A DNA stretch of 42,288 nucleotides from JAQIBY01 sp046546095 (GTDB lineage Bacteria > Bacteroidota > Bacteroidia > Bacteroidales > ML635J-15), in assembly GCA_046546095.1 (NCBI GenBank), contig JBKGYK010000018.1:1-42288 (forward strand), given 5' to 3'. The notes beneath the pieces are model-generated. The model was given only the letters and a program-made list of their open reading frames with translations. It was not told the origin of the DNA and did no database searches. A program made the position numbers and the translations under genes. Positions 9,316 through 18,265 of this stretch are shown here, piece by piece. Position 1 is the first letter of the stretch, and every line of letters starts with the position of its first letter.

Positions 9316-12300
9316 TTAAAATCCATGTGTGATGACAATTTTTTCGCTGTGTAACATGCTTCCGGAATTTGTGTCATGCAGAAACAGCATATATAATCCG
9401 GGCTTGTAGGATGCTGTTTTTACTATTTTATGCAACCGTCCGTCGTCAAGCGGAGTGTTTTCTTTAAGCACATCTTGTCCGGCAGCATTAATGAGTGTCA
9501 TGGTTATTTGTTCGGATTCAGATTCCATGTACAGGTTCAATTCCTTATCGGCCGGATTCGGAAACAGGCGTACTTCATTGACTGATTCGAAAAGTACATT
9601 TGCAATGGCCGAATATGTATAGCTACCGTCAAAATCCACTTGTTTCAGGCGGTAGTAGGACCGTCCATTAAATGGGTTTTTATCTGTAGTGAAATAATTC
9701 GTAATGGAACTTGTTGTGCCCTGACCCTGAATGGTATCGAAGCTGATAAAATGTTGAGCATCTTTGGATTTTTCCACAACAAAGAAATCATTGTTCAGTT
9801 CGCTGGCGGTTTTCCAGCTTACATCAACAAAATTGTCATCTTTTTCAGCCTTGAAAAACAGGAGTTCAACAGGCAAAGGTACATTACCTGTGACATCCAT
9901 TTCAAAATCGCAATCGTTGTTTGCGTATCCATCCACGGCAATCAGGTAGGTAGTATTGGCAGGCAAATCAGTGCCGTCCCAGATGATTTCGCTTTGATCG
10001 CCTGGCGCTTCGCAGAAGACTTCTGTGTAGTTGGCCGGATCGCATGGATCTCCGCTTATTTCATTAATGGAAACCTGCAGGCCATTTGTAGAGGGAGAGC
10101 ATGCCGTGTTTTGAAAAGTAATGTTTACATCTCCGTCTCCGGTAGTGGTAAAGGTGTACCAAACGGTATTTTCCAATGTAACCGAACCACAGCCTGAAAA
10201 GGAGGGGTCTTCAGCGATATCGGTGGTTGCATTTGATGTCTGGCTGGTTGTAAGCACACCGGTGGTCAGGTCAATGGCATTTGAGCAATGGTCGTTGCAA
10301 TTTGGATAATCAATTGCTGTTGTTGCAATGGTATCATTATTTACAACCTGATCAGTTTCTGTGTTTGGTGATTTTACCCAAACCTGGATATCGCTGGTGT
10401 TATCGGGAATGGTTGTTCCGGGGACTATAACTGTTTCAATTGTACCGGGGGCAATGCTGTTAAAGTCAGCAGGTGCAGATAATAAATGAGAAACCGGAGG
10501 TTGTCCGTTGATTGAATAAATTACCTCAAGGCTGGTAATGTCATCCTGTTCTGAAGCTACACCATTATTGTTTGCGCTAAGATTTGAAACAGGCCAGTCA
10601 TTTGCCGGATCCATGTTTATCAGATTTCCGTGGTAACCATTGCCTGTGATATCAGAAAGTACCGAACTTTTTGCTCCCCCGTCTTCCATTTGATAATAAG
10701 CAATTAGCCCGGATTCTGTGCCTGTCAGTCCGCCACACATGGAAGCTCTGATTTCTGTTTCTGTCTTTGCAATATTCCAGATTCTCAATTCATCAATTTG
10801 ACCGTTAAAAGCACTTCCACTATGACTTCCATTGTATGAGGAGGCTTCTGAGCCTGTGCTGATAAAGCCATAACGTGTTGTTCCGGTACCCATAACAGAA
10901 CCGCGTGTTGCTGTTGCATCCAGAATTCCATCAATATAAATTCTGAGGTCTCCGTTGTCAAAAACACCTGCCACATGATGCCATTGTCCGTCATCAATTC
11001 TTGTGTTACTGGCTAAGTCTTCTATACCGGAATCCGTTGCCACATCCCAGCCAATCTCTCCGTTTCCAGCTTGTCCATTGACCTCTAAACGCCAGTATTC
11101 ACTTCGGTCGAAGGATGCAATTATTTGATTGCCGGAATCGCTGGTTTTTATCCAGGCTTCAACAGTTGCTTCGGTGTAATTTGTGTTATCGTAATAGAGA
11201 TTTTCTATGGCCACGTAATCATCATTACCATCAAAATCCAGTGCATGCCCGGAGTCAAAATTGCATGCATCATAAAACTGACAAGGCACAATGACATTTT
11301 CCACATCAACTTCCATCTCATATTCGCTGCCATGGCATGAATAGCAGAAGTCGGGGCTGGCATCTACAGGGGAATCAGTAATCTGAATATCATCGAAAGC
11401 AAAATAGTATCTGTCGGGGTTGTTGTAATAAGCTCTTCCTTTTATTCTGAACTTTACGCAGGATTCTCCCTTTAGTTGACACAAAGCCTGCCTGACTAAT
11501 TGCCAATTTTCGACAGGGTTTGACTGAGAATTGTTCCACTCGTTTGGATCATTATACCAGTTTGGGTCTGATCCACTGCCCAGTTGCGACCAATTGGCAC
11601 CACCATCAATAGAGTATTGCACATAAACCTCACTGCGATAATAACTATGCAAACTGTGCTTTATCTTCATTGAAAATAATGGGTGCTGTACTCCGGAAAA
11701 ATCGAAAACAGGTGATTCTAAATAAATCCAATCTGCTTTGTAATTGTCTGAACCTGTGTCAATGTCTATAAACCACGAATTGCCATGGCCTTCAGATCCG
11801 TTAAGATAGGGAGGGTTCCCTAAAGTAAAATGTCTGCCGTTATTGTCAGGCGGGTTGCTCACCTCTGCCCTCCAGTAGTGTTCTCCGTTATCAAAACTTT
11901 CGTAATAAGGCAGGCTGGTAATGATTGTGTCGTTTACAATGATACTTTGATAAATGCTGTCATTGCTGTTGTTGATGTCCGTACCGAGCGATGAATATAC
12001 CGTAAAATTATAGTCCCCAAGCTGTCTCATATCTACAGTGGCGGGAAATGTGTATAGTGTATCACTTAATGCAGGAATTGTCAAAGTCCCGTTTAGTACC
12101 TGATTAATCTGGCCATCAATCTCACAAACCATGGGGATATCAACAATTTCATTACAGGTTGGGTTTGTTATTTTTACTGTAATCTGCTCTGCGTCATTGA
12201 AGGTGCAATATTCATCATTTTGACGTGGATAAATGAATTCATTTACAGAAATATCGTTTTGTCCATCAATGATCTTGAAATTATCAAATGCAAAATAATA

Positions 12301-15300
12301 CCGGTCATCATTGTTATAGTATGCCCTTGATCTAATACGAAAGCGAACACAAGATTCTCCTGCAAAAGAACACAATTCATGTTGTACGCGTTGCCAATAA
12401 TCCACAGGGTTGCTTTGAGAGTTGTTCCATTCATTGGATTCATTGTACCAATTAGGGTCTGAACCACTTCCGAGTGTTGACCAATTGTATCCTCCATCCA
12501 ATGAATATTGTACATAAACTTCATTGCGATAATAGCTATGCAAGCTGTGTTTAATATCCATGTATAAAACCGGAGAGCTTATGCCAGTAAAATCGAACAC
12601 AGGTGATTCCACCCAAAACCAGTCAGCTTTATAATTATCTGCACCTGCATCAATTTCAATAAACCAGGAGTTGTCTTCACCCTCAGCTCCGTTTAAATAT
12701 GGCACTGCTCCCCATGTAAAGTGGCGCCCGTTGTTGTCGGGAGGATTGCTCATTTTACTTAACCAGTATCCCTGATCCGAATTAAAGTCCTCTTCATAAG
12801 GATACGAACTAATCCGGGGAAACTCCACCAAAATAGCTTGCAAAAAGTGATCGTTTCCAGAATTATTGTCTCCTGCAAGTTGAGTGTATGCATCAAAATC
12901 ATAATCTCCGACAGGAAGCATGTTAAAATTTGCCGGCAAGGTATAGGATACAGACGTCTGTGCAGGCACAGATGGTACTGTTCCGTTCAATGAAACTGAT
13001 GGTGCATCAGGATGTCCGGCAGGTAAGCTAATATCAACCTGAACAGGTACATCTACAGCCTCTGTGCAGGAATAATTGTATACTTCAATATTGACTTCCT
13101 GGGTGCCTGAGTATAAACACCCGTTGGCATTTATATCAGGTTGATTTAAACCGATAACACCAACATCAGGGGCATCCACAATTTTAAAATTGTCAAAGGC
13201 AAAATTGTATCTGCCTTCATCATTGTAGTAAGCTCTGCCATTAATTCTGAATTTCACACAGCTTTCCCCAACAAGGTTGCAGAGATCATGTTGTACCGTT
13301 TTCCAGTAATCTACCGGATTACTTTGCGAATTGTTCCATTCGTTTGGATCATTATACCAGTTTGGGTCTGATCCACTGCCCAATTGTGTCCAGGAGGAGC
13401 CACCATCCAGAGAGTATTGTACAAAAAACTCACAGCGGTAATACGAATGCAGGCTGTGCTTGATGTCCATAAAAAGCATGGGGTTGCTGACACTACTCAG
13501 GTCGAAAACAGGACTTTCAACCTGAAACCAGTCGCTTTTGTACTGATACTCATCCGGCATATCCACATACCAGCTATTGCCTTCACCCTCAGCTCCGTTC
13601 AGGTAAGGCACTTCTCCCCGTAAAAAGTACCGGTAATGCGCGTTGGTATGGGATACCCAGCCACCATTGTCTGCATTGAAATCTTCTTCATAAGGGTATG
13701 TATTGATGGGATTGTTGATGCGCACCTCTTCAATCTGATCATTGGAAGCATCGTCGTCTGTGGCGAAATTTGTTGCAACCAGGATGTTGTGCGTGCCGGT
13801 TGCTGACAAGTCAATGGTGTTGGTGAATGTATAGATGTATGTATCAAAGCGATTGACAGGACCCGGAATGGTTTCATTGATTACCGTACCGCCATTTACC
13901 TGCAAACTGACAGGCACATTGTACAATGGCCGGCATCTGTTGTTTTTTACAATGATTTGTACCGTTTCAGTGGATGAGTAGCCTGTACAGTCATTCCCAT
14001 CGGGCAGGGTAATTGCCAGGGGTTGGATATCATCGCTTTCGCCGGCAGAAATTTCAATGTTATCAAATGCGAAATAATAACGTCCGGGATTGTTGTAATA
14101 AGCCTTGGATTTAATCCTGAATTTCACACAATCTTCTCCGGAAAGTTCGCACAGGTCATGTTCCATATGTGTCCATGTGTTCACGGGATTTGACTCGGAA
14201 TCATTCCATTCATTTGATTCATTATACCATTGAGGGTCGGGCCCCGAGCCCAATTGTGACCAATTGCTGCCACCATCTAAAGAATATTGCACAAATACTT
14301 CATTTCGATAATATGAATGCAGACTGTGCTTTATATCAAAAGACAGTACCGGATTGGTGTTTTCAGAAAAGTCAAATACGGGAGATTCCACCCAAAACCA
14401 ATCAGCTTTATAATTATCTGCACCTGCATCAATTTCAATAAACCAGGAGTTGCCTTCGCCCTCGGCCCCGTTTAAATATGGTACTGCACCCCATGTAAAG
14501 TGTCGTCCGTTGTTGTCGGGAGGATTGCTCATGCCAGGTGTCCAGAATCCTTCATCTGCATTAAAATCTTCAAAGTAAGGGAAGCTGGATACCTTTGGAA
14601 AATCAACGGAAATATCAACATTAACGGTGTCGTTTTCGTTGTTTACATCTCCGGCAAGGCTTGTGTATGATGTGAACTGGTAATCACCCATGGGTGTCAT
14701 GTCAAATGTTGATGTGAAGGTGTAGTCTGTTGTGCCTGTTGCAGGAATCGAGGATACCACACCGTTAAATGTGAGTTGTGGTGCCATGGGATGGGTTGCC
14801 GGCAGGTCAATTTCGCATGTAACCGGCACGTCATTTAGCGGTGCACATCCATAATTCTGAACTGTAATGGTCACATGCTGATTTGTTGAATACAGGCAGC
14901 CGGAAGCAGTAGCATTTGGTTCAGACATTGCAATAACGCCTGCTTCCGGTTCATCTACAATTTTAAAATTGTCAAAGGCAAAATTGTATCTGCCTTCATC
15001 ATTGTAGTAAGCTCTGCCATTAATTCTGAATTTCACACAGCTTTCCCCAACAAGGTTGCAGAGATCATGTTGTACCGTTTTCCAGTAATCTACCGGATTA
15101 CTTTGCGAATTGTTCCATTCGTTTGGATCATTATACCAGTTTGGGTCTGATCCACTGCCCAATTGTGTCCAGGAGGAGCCACCATCCAGAGAGTATTGTA
15201 CAAAAAACTCACAGCGGTAATACGAATGCAGGCTGTGCTTGATGTCCATAAAAAGCATGGGGTTGCTGACACTACTCAGGTCGAAAACAGGACTTTCAAC

Positions 15301-17268
15301 CTGAAACCAGTCGCTTTTGTACTGATACTCATCCGGCATATCCACATACCAGCTATTGCCTTCACCCTCAGCTCCGTTCAGGTAAGGCACTTCTCCCCGT
15401 AAAAAGTACCGGTAATGCGCGTTGGTATGGGATACCCAGCCACCATTGTCTGCATTGAAATCTTCTTCATAAGGGTATGTATTGATGGGATTGTTGATGC
15501 GCACCTCTTCAATCTGATCATTGGAAGCATCGTCGTCTGTGGCGAAATTTGTTGCAACCAGGATGTTGTGCGTGCCGGTTGCTGACAAGTCAATGGTGTT
15601 GGTGAATGTATAGATGTATGTATCAAAGCGATTGACAGGACCCGGAATGGTTTCATTGATTACCGTACCGCCATTTACCTGCAAACTGACAGGCACATTG
15701 TACAATGGCCGGCATCTGTTGTTTTTTACAATGATTTGTACCGTTTCAGTGGATGAGTAGCCTGTACAGTCATTCCCATCGGGCAGGGTAATTGCCAGGG
15801 GTTGGATATCATCGCTTTCGCCGGCAGAAATTTCAATGTTATCAAATGCGAAATAATAACGTCCGGGATTGTTGTAATAAGCCTTGGATTTAATCCTGAA
15901 TTTCACACAATCTTCTCCGGAAAGTTCGCACAGGTCATGTTCCATATGTGTCCATGTGTTCACGGGATTTGACTCGGAATCATTCCATTCATTTGATTCA
16001 TTATACCATTGAGGGTCGGGCCCCGAGCCCAATTGTGACCAATTGCTGCCACCATCTAAAGAATATTGCACAAATACTTCATTTCGATAATATGAATGCA
16101 GACTGTGCTTTATATCAAAAGACAGTACCGGATTGGTGTTTTCAGAAAAGTCAAATACGGGAGATTCCACCCAAAACCAATCAGCTTTATAATTATCTGC
16201 ACCTGCATCAATTTCAATAAACCAGGAGTTGCCTTCGCCCTCGGCCCCGTTTAAATATGGTACTGCACCCCATGTAAAGTGACGTCCGTTGTTGTCGGGA
16301 GGATTGCTCATGCCAGAGAACCAGCCTCCTTTTCCAGCGTTAAAATCCTCGGAGTAGGGGTAGGATTGAACGAGCTGATGTCGCCCTGAGTAATGTTCGT
16401 CATTGTCAGTAAACGCATCGGTGCTTAGGTTTGTATAGGCATGTACATGATAAGCGGCATCAGTAGAAAAATCAACTGTTGTGGCAAAGGTATGTTCTAC
16501 AGAGGATTCGGCAGGAATGGGGCCAGTGATTGTTTCATTCAGTGTTTGGGTAATCCCACCGGTGATTTCTACAACAACAGGAACATTGGAAATGTCTTCA
16601 TGGGAATAATTTTCTATTCTGACAGTAATTGTTTCTGCATTGCTAAAACTTTCCCCACAATCCAGAGGTGCCGGTTCAACCAGCTTTGTTGCTCCTACAT
16701 CGGGATCGGAATAAACGGTAATATCATCAATGTACCAGTATTTGCCGGCAAATCCTCCATCAGAGTAGCGAAACCGGATTTGAACATCTGCTTCATTTGC
16801 AGCCCATGCAGAAATATCGCTTGTAATATCTGCCGGAGCTGCTAAACTGCCGCTTGTGCTGTTGGTGTATTCTGTTATGATACTCCAGTTCGTTCCTCCA
16901 TCTGTGCTGATTTCCACATAAGCATGCGTGCCTTCTACACCTTCCCAGTAATGTTCATAATTGATTTTGACAAGCGAATGGCCGGTGCAATCAAAGCTTG
17001 CTGTAGCCAGACTGGCTTCATTTGGTGTTACCGATGCTCCGAGGGCATAATCATCAAATACGGCATAGTATCCGCCACTTGTAGATGACATTGCCGGGGA
17101 GGATTGTATTGTCCAGTTCTGGCTGCCTTGTATTGCTGTGTTGGTCCAGCCTGAAGGGGTGCTTCCTGATGAGAAATCTTCATGTAAAAGAATGTTTGCG
17201 GAAATAAAATGGGGTAAGCAAACGAATATAATAATGAATACTATTGATTTGAACTGTAAGATGCCCAT
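9316..17268 (-). CDS. Giant (2650 aa) T9SS type A protein with MAM-like, CARDB-like and LamG domains
   Basis: The signal peptide is residues 1-24 (FIIIFVCLPHFISA). An N-terminal jelly-roll domain ends in YWYIDDITVY near 185. Six CARDB-like plus MAM-like units follow, with MAM ends near residues 478, 765, 1070, 1359, 1662 and 1957. A LamG/concanavalin-like domain spans about 2009-2190 (LDFDGNDDYV, WHHVAGVFD, LRIYIDG). Then come the rest of a CARDB-like domain, a PPC-like domain (about 2322-2460), an FnIII-like linker (VELLFFKA, SYYRLKQVD) and a type A T9SS tail from about 2571 (FPNPADKELNLY). Each MAM-like and CARDB-like domain usually has a Cys pair, suggesting disulphides. It is probably exported to the cell surface or outside as an adhesin-like protein. 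Long internal duplications are described separately. Confidence 0.95.
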   Translation of the reverse strand: MGILQFKSIVFIIIFVCLPHFISANILLHEDFSSGSTPSGWTNTAIQGSQNWTIQSSPAMSSTSGGYYAVFDDYALGASVTPNEASLATASFDCTGHSLVKINYEHYWEGVEGTHAYVEISTDGGTNWSIITEYTNSTSGSLAAPADITSDISAWAANEADVQIRFRYSDGGFAGKYWYIDDITVYSDPDVGATKLVEPAPLDCGESFSNAETITVRIENYSHEDISNVPVVVEITGGITQTLNETITGPIPAESSVEHTFATTVDFSTDAAYHVHAYTNLSTDAFTDNDEHYSGRHQLVQSYPYSEDFNAGKGGWFSGMSNPPDNNGRHFTWGAVPYLNGAEGEGNSWFIEIDAGADNYKADWFWVESPVFDFSENTNPVLSFDIKHSLHSYYRNEVFVQYSLDGGSNWSQLGSGPDPQWYNESNEWNDSESNPVNTWTHMEHDLCELSGEDCVKFRIKSKAYYNNPGRYYFAFDNIEISAGESDDIQPLAITLPDGNDCTGYSSTETVQIIVKNNRCRPLYNVPVSLQVNGGTVINETIPGPVNRFDTYIYTFTNTIDLSATGTHNILVATNFATDDDASNDQIEEVRINNPINTYPYEEDFNADNGGWVSHTNAHYRYFLRGEVPYLNGAEGEGNSWYVDMPDEYQYKSDWFQVESPVFDLSSVSNPMLFMDIKHSLHSYYRCEFFVQYSLDGGSSWTQLGSGSDPNWYNDPNEWNNSQSNPVDYWKTVQHDLCNLVGESCVKFRINGRAYYNDEGRYNFAFDNFKIVDEPEAGVIAMSEPNATASGCLYSTNQHVTITVQNYGCAPLNDVPVTCEIDLPATHPMAPQLTFNGVVSSIPATGTTDYTFTSTFDMTPMGDYQFTSYTSLAGDVNNENDTVNVDISVDFPKVSSFPYFEDFNADEGFWTPGMSNPPDNNGRHFTWGAVPYLNGAEGEGNSWFIEIDAGADNYKADWFWVESPVFDFSENTNPVLSFDIKHSLHSYYRNEVFVQYSLDGGSNWSQLGSGPDPQWYNESNEWNDSESNPVNTWTHMEHDLCELSGEDCVKFRIKSKAYYNNPGRYYFAFDNIEISAGESDDIQPLAITLPDGNDCTGYSSTETVQIIVKNNRCRPLYNVPVSLQVNGGTVINETIPGPVNRFDTYIYTFTNTIDLSATGTHNILVATNFATDDDASNDQIEEVRINNPINTYPYEEDFNADNGGWVSHTNAHYRYFLRGEVPYLNGAEGEGNSWYVDMPDEYQYKSDWFQVESPVFDLSSVSNPMLFMDIKHSLHSYYRCEFFVQYSLDGGSSWTQLGSGSDPNWYNDPNEWNNSQSNPVDYWKTVQHDLCNLVGESCVKFRINGRAYYNDEGRYNFAFDNFKIVDAPDVGVIGLNQPDINANGCLYSGTQEVNIEVYNYSCTEAVDVPVQVDISLPAGHPDAPSVSLNGTVPSVPAQTSVSYTLPANFNMLPVGDYDFDAYTQLAGDNNSGNDHFLQAILVEFPRISSYPYEEDFNSDQGYWLSKMSNPPDNNGRHFTWGAVPYLNGAEGEDNSWFIEIDAGADNYKADWFWVESPVFDFTGISSPVLYMDIKHSLHSYYRNEVYVQYSLDGGYNWSTLGSGSDPNWYNESNEWNNSQSNPVDYWQRVQHELCSFAGESCVRFRIRSRAYYNNDDRYYFAFDNFKIIDGQNDISVNEFIYPRQNDEYCTFNDAEQITVKITNPTCNEIVDIPMVCEIDGQINQVLNGTLTIPALSDTLYTFPATVDMRQLGDYNFTVYSSLGTDINNSNDSIYQSIIVNDTIITSLPYYESFDNGEHYWRAEVSNPPDNNGRHFTLGNPPYLNGSEGHGNSWFIDIDTGSDNYKADWIYLESPVFDFSGVQHPLFSMKIKHSLHSYYRSEVYVQYSIDGGANWSQLGSGSDPNWYNDPNEWNNSQSNPVENWQLVRQALCQLKGESCVKFRIKGRAYYNNPDRYYFAFDDIQITDSPVDASPDFCYSCHGSEYEMEVDVENVIVPCQFYDACNFDSGHALDFDGNDDYVAIENLYYDNTNYTEATVEAWIKTSDSGNQIIASFDRSEYWRLEVNGQAGNGEIGWDVATDSGIEDLASNTRIDDGQWHHVAGVFDNGDLRIYIDGILDATATRGSVMGTGTTRYGFISTGSEASSYNGSHSGSAFNGQIDELRIWNIAKTETEIRASMCGGLTGTESGLIAYYQMEDGGAKSSVLSDITGNGYHGNLINMDPANDWPVSNLSANNNGVASEQDDITSLEVIYSINGQPPVSHLLSAPADFNSIAPGTIETVIVPGTTIPDNTSDIQVWVKSPNTETDQVVNNDTIATTAIDYPNCNDHCSNAIDLTTGVLTTSQTSNATTDIAEDPSFSGCGSVTLENTVWYTFTTTGDGDVNITFQNTACSPSTNGLQVSINEISGDPCDPANYTEVFCEAPGDQSEIIWDGTDLPANTTYLIAVDGYANNDCDFEMDVTGNVPLPVELLFFKAEKDDNFVDVSWKTASELNNDFFVVEKSKDAQHFISFDTIQGQGTTSSITNYFTTDKNPFNGRSYYRLKQVDFDGSYTYSAIANVLFESVNEVRLFPNPADKELNLYMESESEQITMTLINAAGQDVLKENTPLDDGRLHKIVKTASYKPGLYMLFLHDTNSGSMLHSEKIVITHGF
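13178..14537 (-). repeat. 1360-bp near-perfect internal duplication, copy 1
   Basis: Bases 13178-14537 match 14957-16316 at an offset of 1779 bp (593 aa, two structural units). The only difference I found is at 14503 (t) against 16282 (a). The copy spans residues about 911-1364. The 419 bp between the copies (14538-14956) are not part of the identity, so the borders are sharp. Confidence 0.93.
14957..16316 (-). repeat. 1360-bp near-perfect internal duplication, copy 2
   Basis: Second copy of 13178-14537, covering residues about 318-771: two MAM-like domains and the CARDB-like domain between them. The left border is at 14957 (14956 t against 13177 c). The right border is at 16316 (16317 a against 14538 g). 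Confidence 0.93.
16958..17040 (-). repeat. 83-bp exact match shared with the other giant gene
   Basis: Identical to 7176-7258. It encodes residues about 77-103 of the N-terminal jelly-roll domain, including the segment around ASLATASFDCTGHSL. Confidence 0.85.
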
Positions 17269-17292
17269 ATGGTTAATTTCTGATTTTTTTGA

Positions 17293-17354
17293 TAAATTTA
17301 AGACATACTTATTTGCAATCTTATATTGATGAGTACAGATATGGAAATCTAAAC
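17293..17354 (-). promoter_or_regulatory. Promoter with upstream dyad for the 2650-aa gene
   Basis: The dyad copy lies at 17333-17354 (GTACAG, then TGGAAAT, ending AAAC). A TAAATTTA box lies at 17293-17300, 32 nt downstream, with TTGC at 17315-17318. The dyad edge is 65 nt before the ATG, the same as for the paralogue at 7483. The intervening bases are otherwise poorly conserved, which makes the retained elements stand out. Confidence 0.6.
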
Positions 17355-17386
17355 ATGTTTATATCATTATTAATTGATAAAAGTAA

Positions 17387-17640
17387 TGTGTCGCATATTC
17401 ATGAGAAATAAGCATATCCGACCTGGGAGGCAAGGGGGAGGACTCCCGACATGACTGTGGTTGAGATAGTAACCATAAGTGGAGTGCGATTAAGTCATGT
17501 GGCCGGATATGCATCACCTGCTGCAAGGATAAAGCTGAAAAAGCGCAGGAGTATGGATAGATAGAGACTGGATTCGTCCCGGGATTTGTGATAGGATAGG
17601 AGATATGTTGTGAATAGTTTTGCATGGGTTGAGCGAAATC
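17387..17640. ncRNA. Candidate structured RNA, possibly a group II intron fragment
   Basis: On the plus strand, GCATATCCG (17412-17420) pairs with CGGATATGC (17504-17512). Inside, ACATGACT (17449-17456) pairs with AGTCATGT (17493-17500) and encloses TGGTT/AACCA (17458-17462 with 17471-17475). GGGA/TCCC forms a further small hairpin (17436-17439 with 17444-17447). CCTGC/GCAGG (17517-17521 with 17545-17549) encloses GCT-GAAAA-AGC, and a GGA-TTCG-TCC hairpin follows near 17571. This nested set is more than expected by chance in an intergenic region. The look resembles domain I of a group II intron, but no reverse transcriptase or domain V/VI is seen, so it could be a remnant or an unrelated RNA. 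The strand is not settled. Confidence 0.4.
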
Positions 17641-18205
17641 TTGACACCATTATTATGATTGAGTTGCAAACATAGCAAGCATCTTATGATTATTAAAGCC
17701 GGCCTGGTTCAATAAAAGAAAAATTCATTGAATGCATACAAATTTTATCCAACTCCGGGGTGGACATTTTTTCCAAATACTCAGAGTGTAAATTAAAATC
17801 AATAGAATACTGATAAAACAAATGCAGCACCTGCCTAGGCTGGCTGTAAAATAAGAAAACACAAAACCCGGCTATCGCCTGGCAAGCTCTGTCCGGCGTA
17901 GCTAGGCGAAGACGGATAAATCACAATGATCAAACTCCAAAACAAAAACCTGCCTCCATTGAATGTCAGACTGGAGCGGAACAAGATGGAGACCGATAAG
18001 TCCGTCCTTCTGGTTGGGGTGGTGAGAATGCATAAAAAACGTAAAGGGCTTCATCCCTTGGTGGTAAATCAGCAAAACCTGACCCTGCCTGACGGTTTGC
18101 TATCCTTGGTTTTCAGGCAGTCAGGCAGGTATGTCAATCCTGTTCTATTATTTTTACATCCCAAATCTTTTTAAAATGAAAGTTTTTGCAAAACCTTTGC
18201 CTGCC
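17641..18205. other. Gene-free stretch with inverted repeats
   Basis: No convincing gene is seen. A GC-richer segment around 17868-17917 contains TCCG...CGGA arms around GCGTAGCTAGGCGA. A perfect 10-bp inverted repeat, CCTGCCTGAC (18084-18093) and GTCAGGCAGG (18120-18129), has a 26-nt spacer. Short frames here lack any recognisable family. It may be decayed mobile or repeat sequence. Confidence 0.5.
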
Positions 18206-18241
18206 AAAAAAAATGGGCAGTTGATTGACTACCCATTTTTT
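18206..18241. terminator. Bidirectional-type hairpin terminator after the 347-aa T9SS gene
   Basis: The stem TGGG-c-AGT / ACT-a-CCCA (18214-18235) is flanked by an A-run on the left and a T-run on the right. Read leftward, the hairpin is followed by a U-tract, 25-60 nt after the stop at 18266. Confidence 0.75.
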
Positions 18242-18265
18242 AATGTAATTTACCAAAACCCAAAG

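Noticed and set aside
9640..10197. A 185-codon open frame opposite the end of the 2650-aa gene
   Set aside because: It is antisense to clear PPC-like and T9SS tail coding sequence.
13178..16316. CRISPR-like or IS-like origin of the long repeats
   Set aside because: The repeats are coding, in frame and hundreds of bases long, with no terminal inverted repeats, target duplications or transposase.
17359..17625. An 88-codon open frame on the minus strand
   Set aside because: It covers the candidate structured RNA, has no domain, promoter or family likeness, and its composition follows the hairpins.
17926..18174. An 82-codon open frame on the plus strand
   Set aside because: The product has no recognisable family and spans an inverted repeat; I see no supporting start signal.
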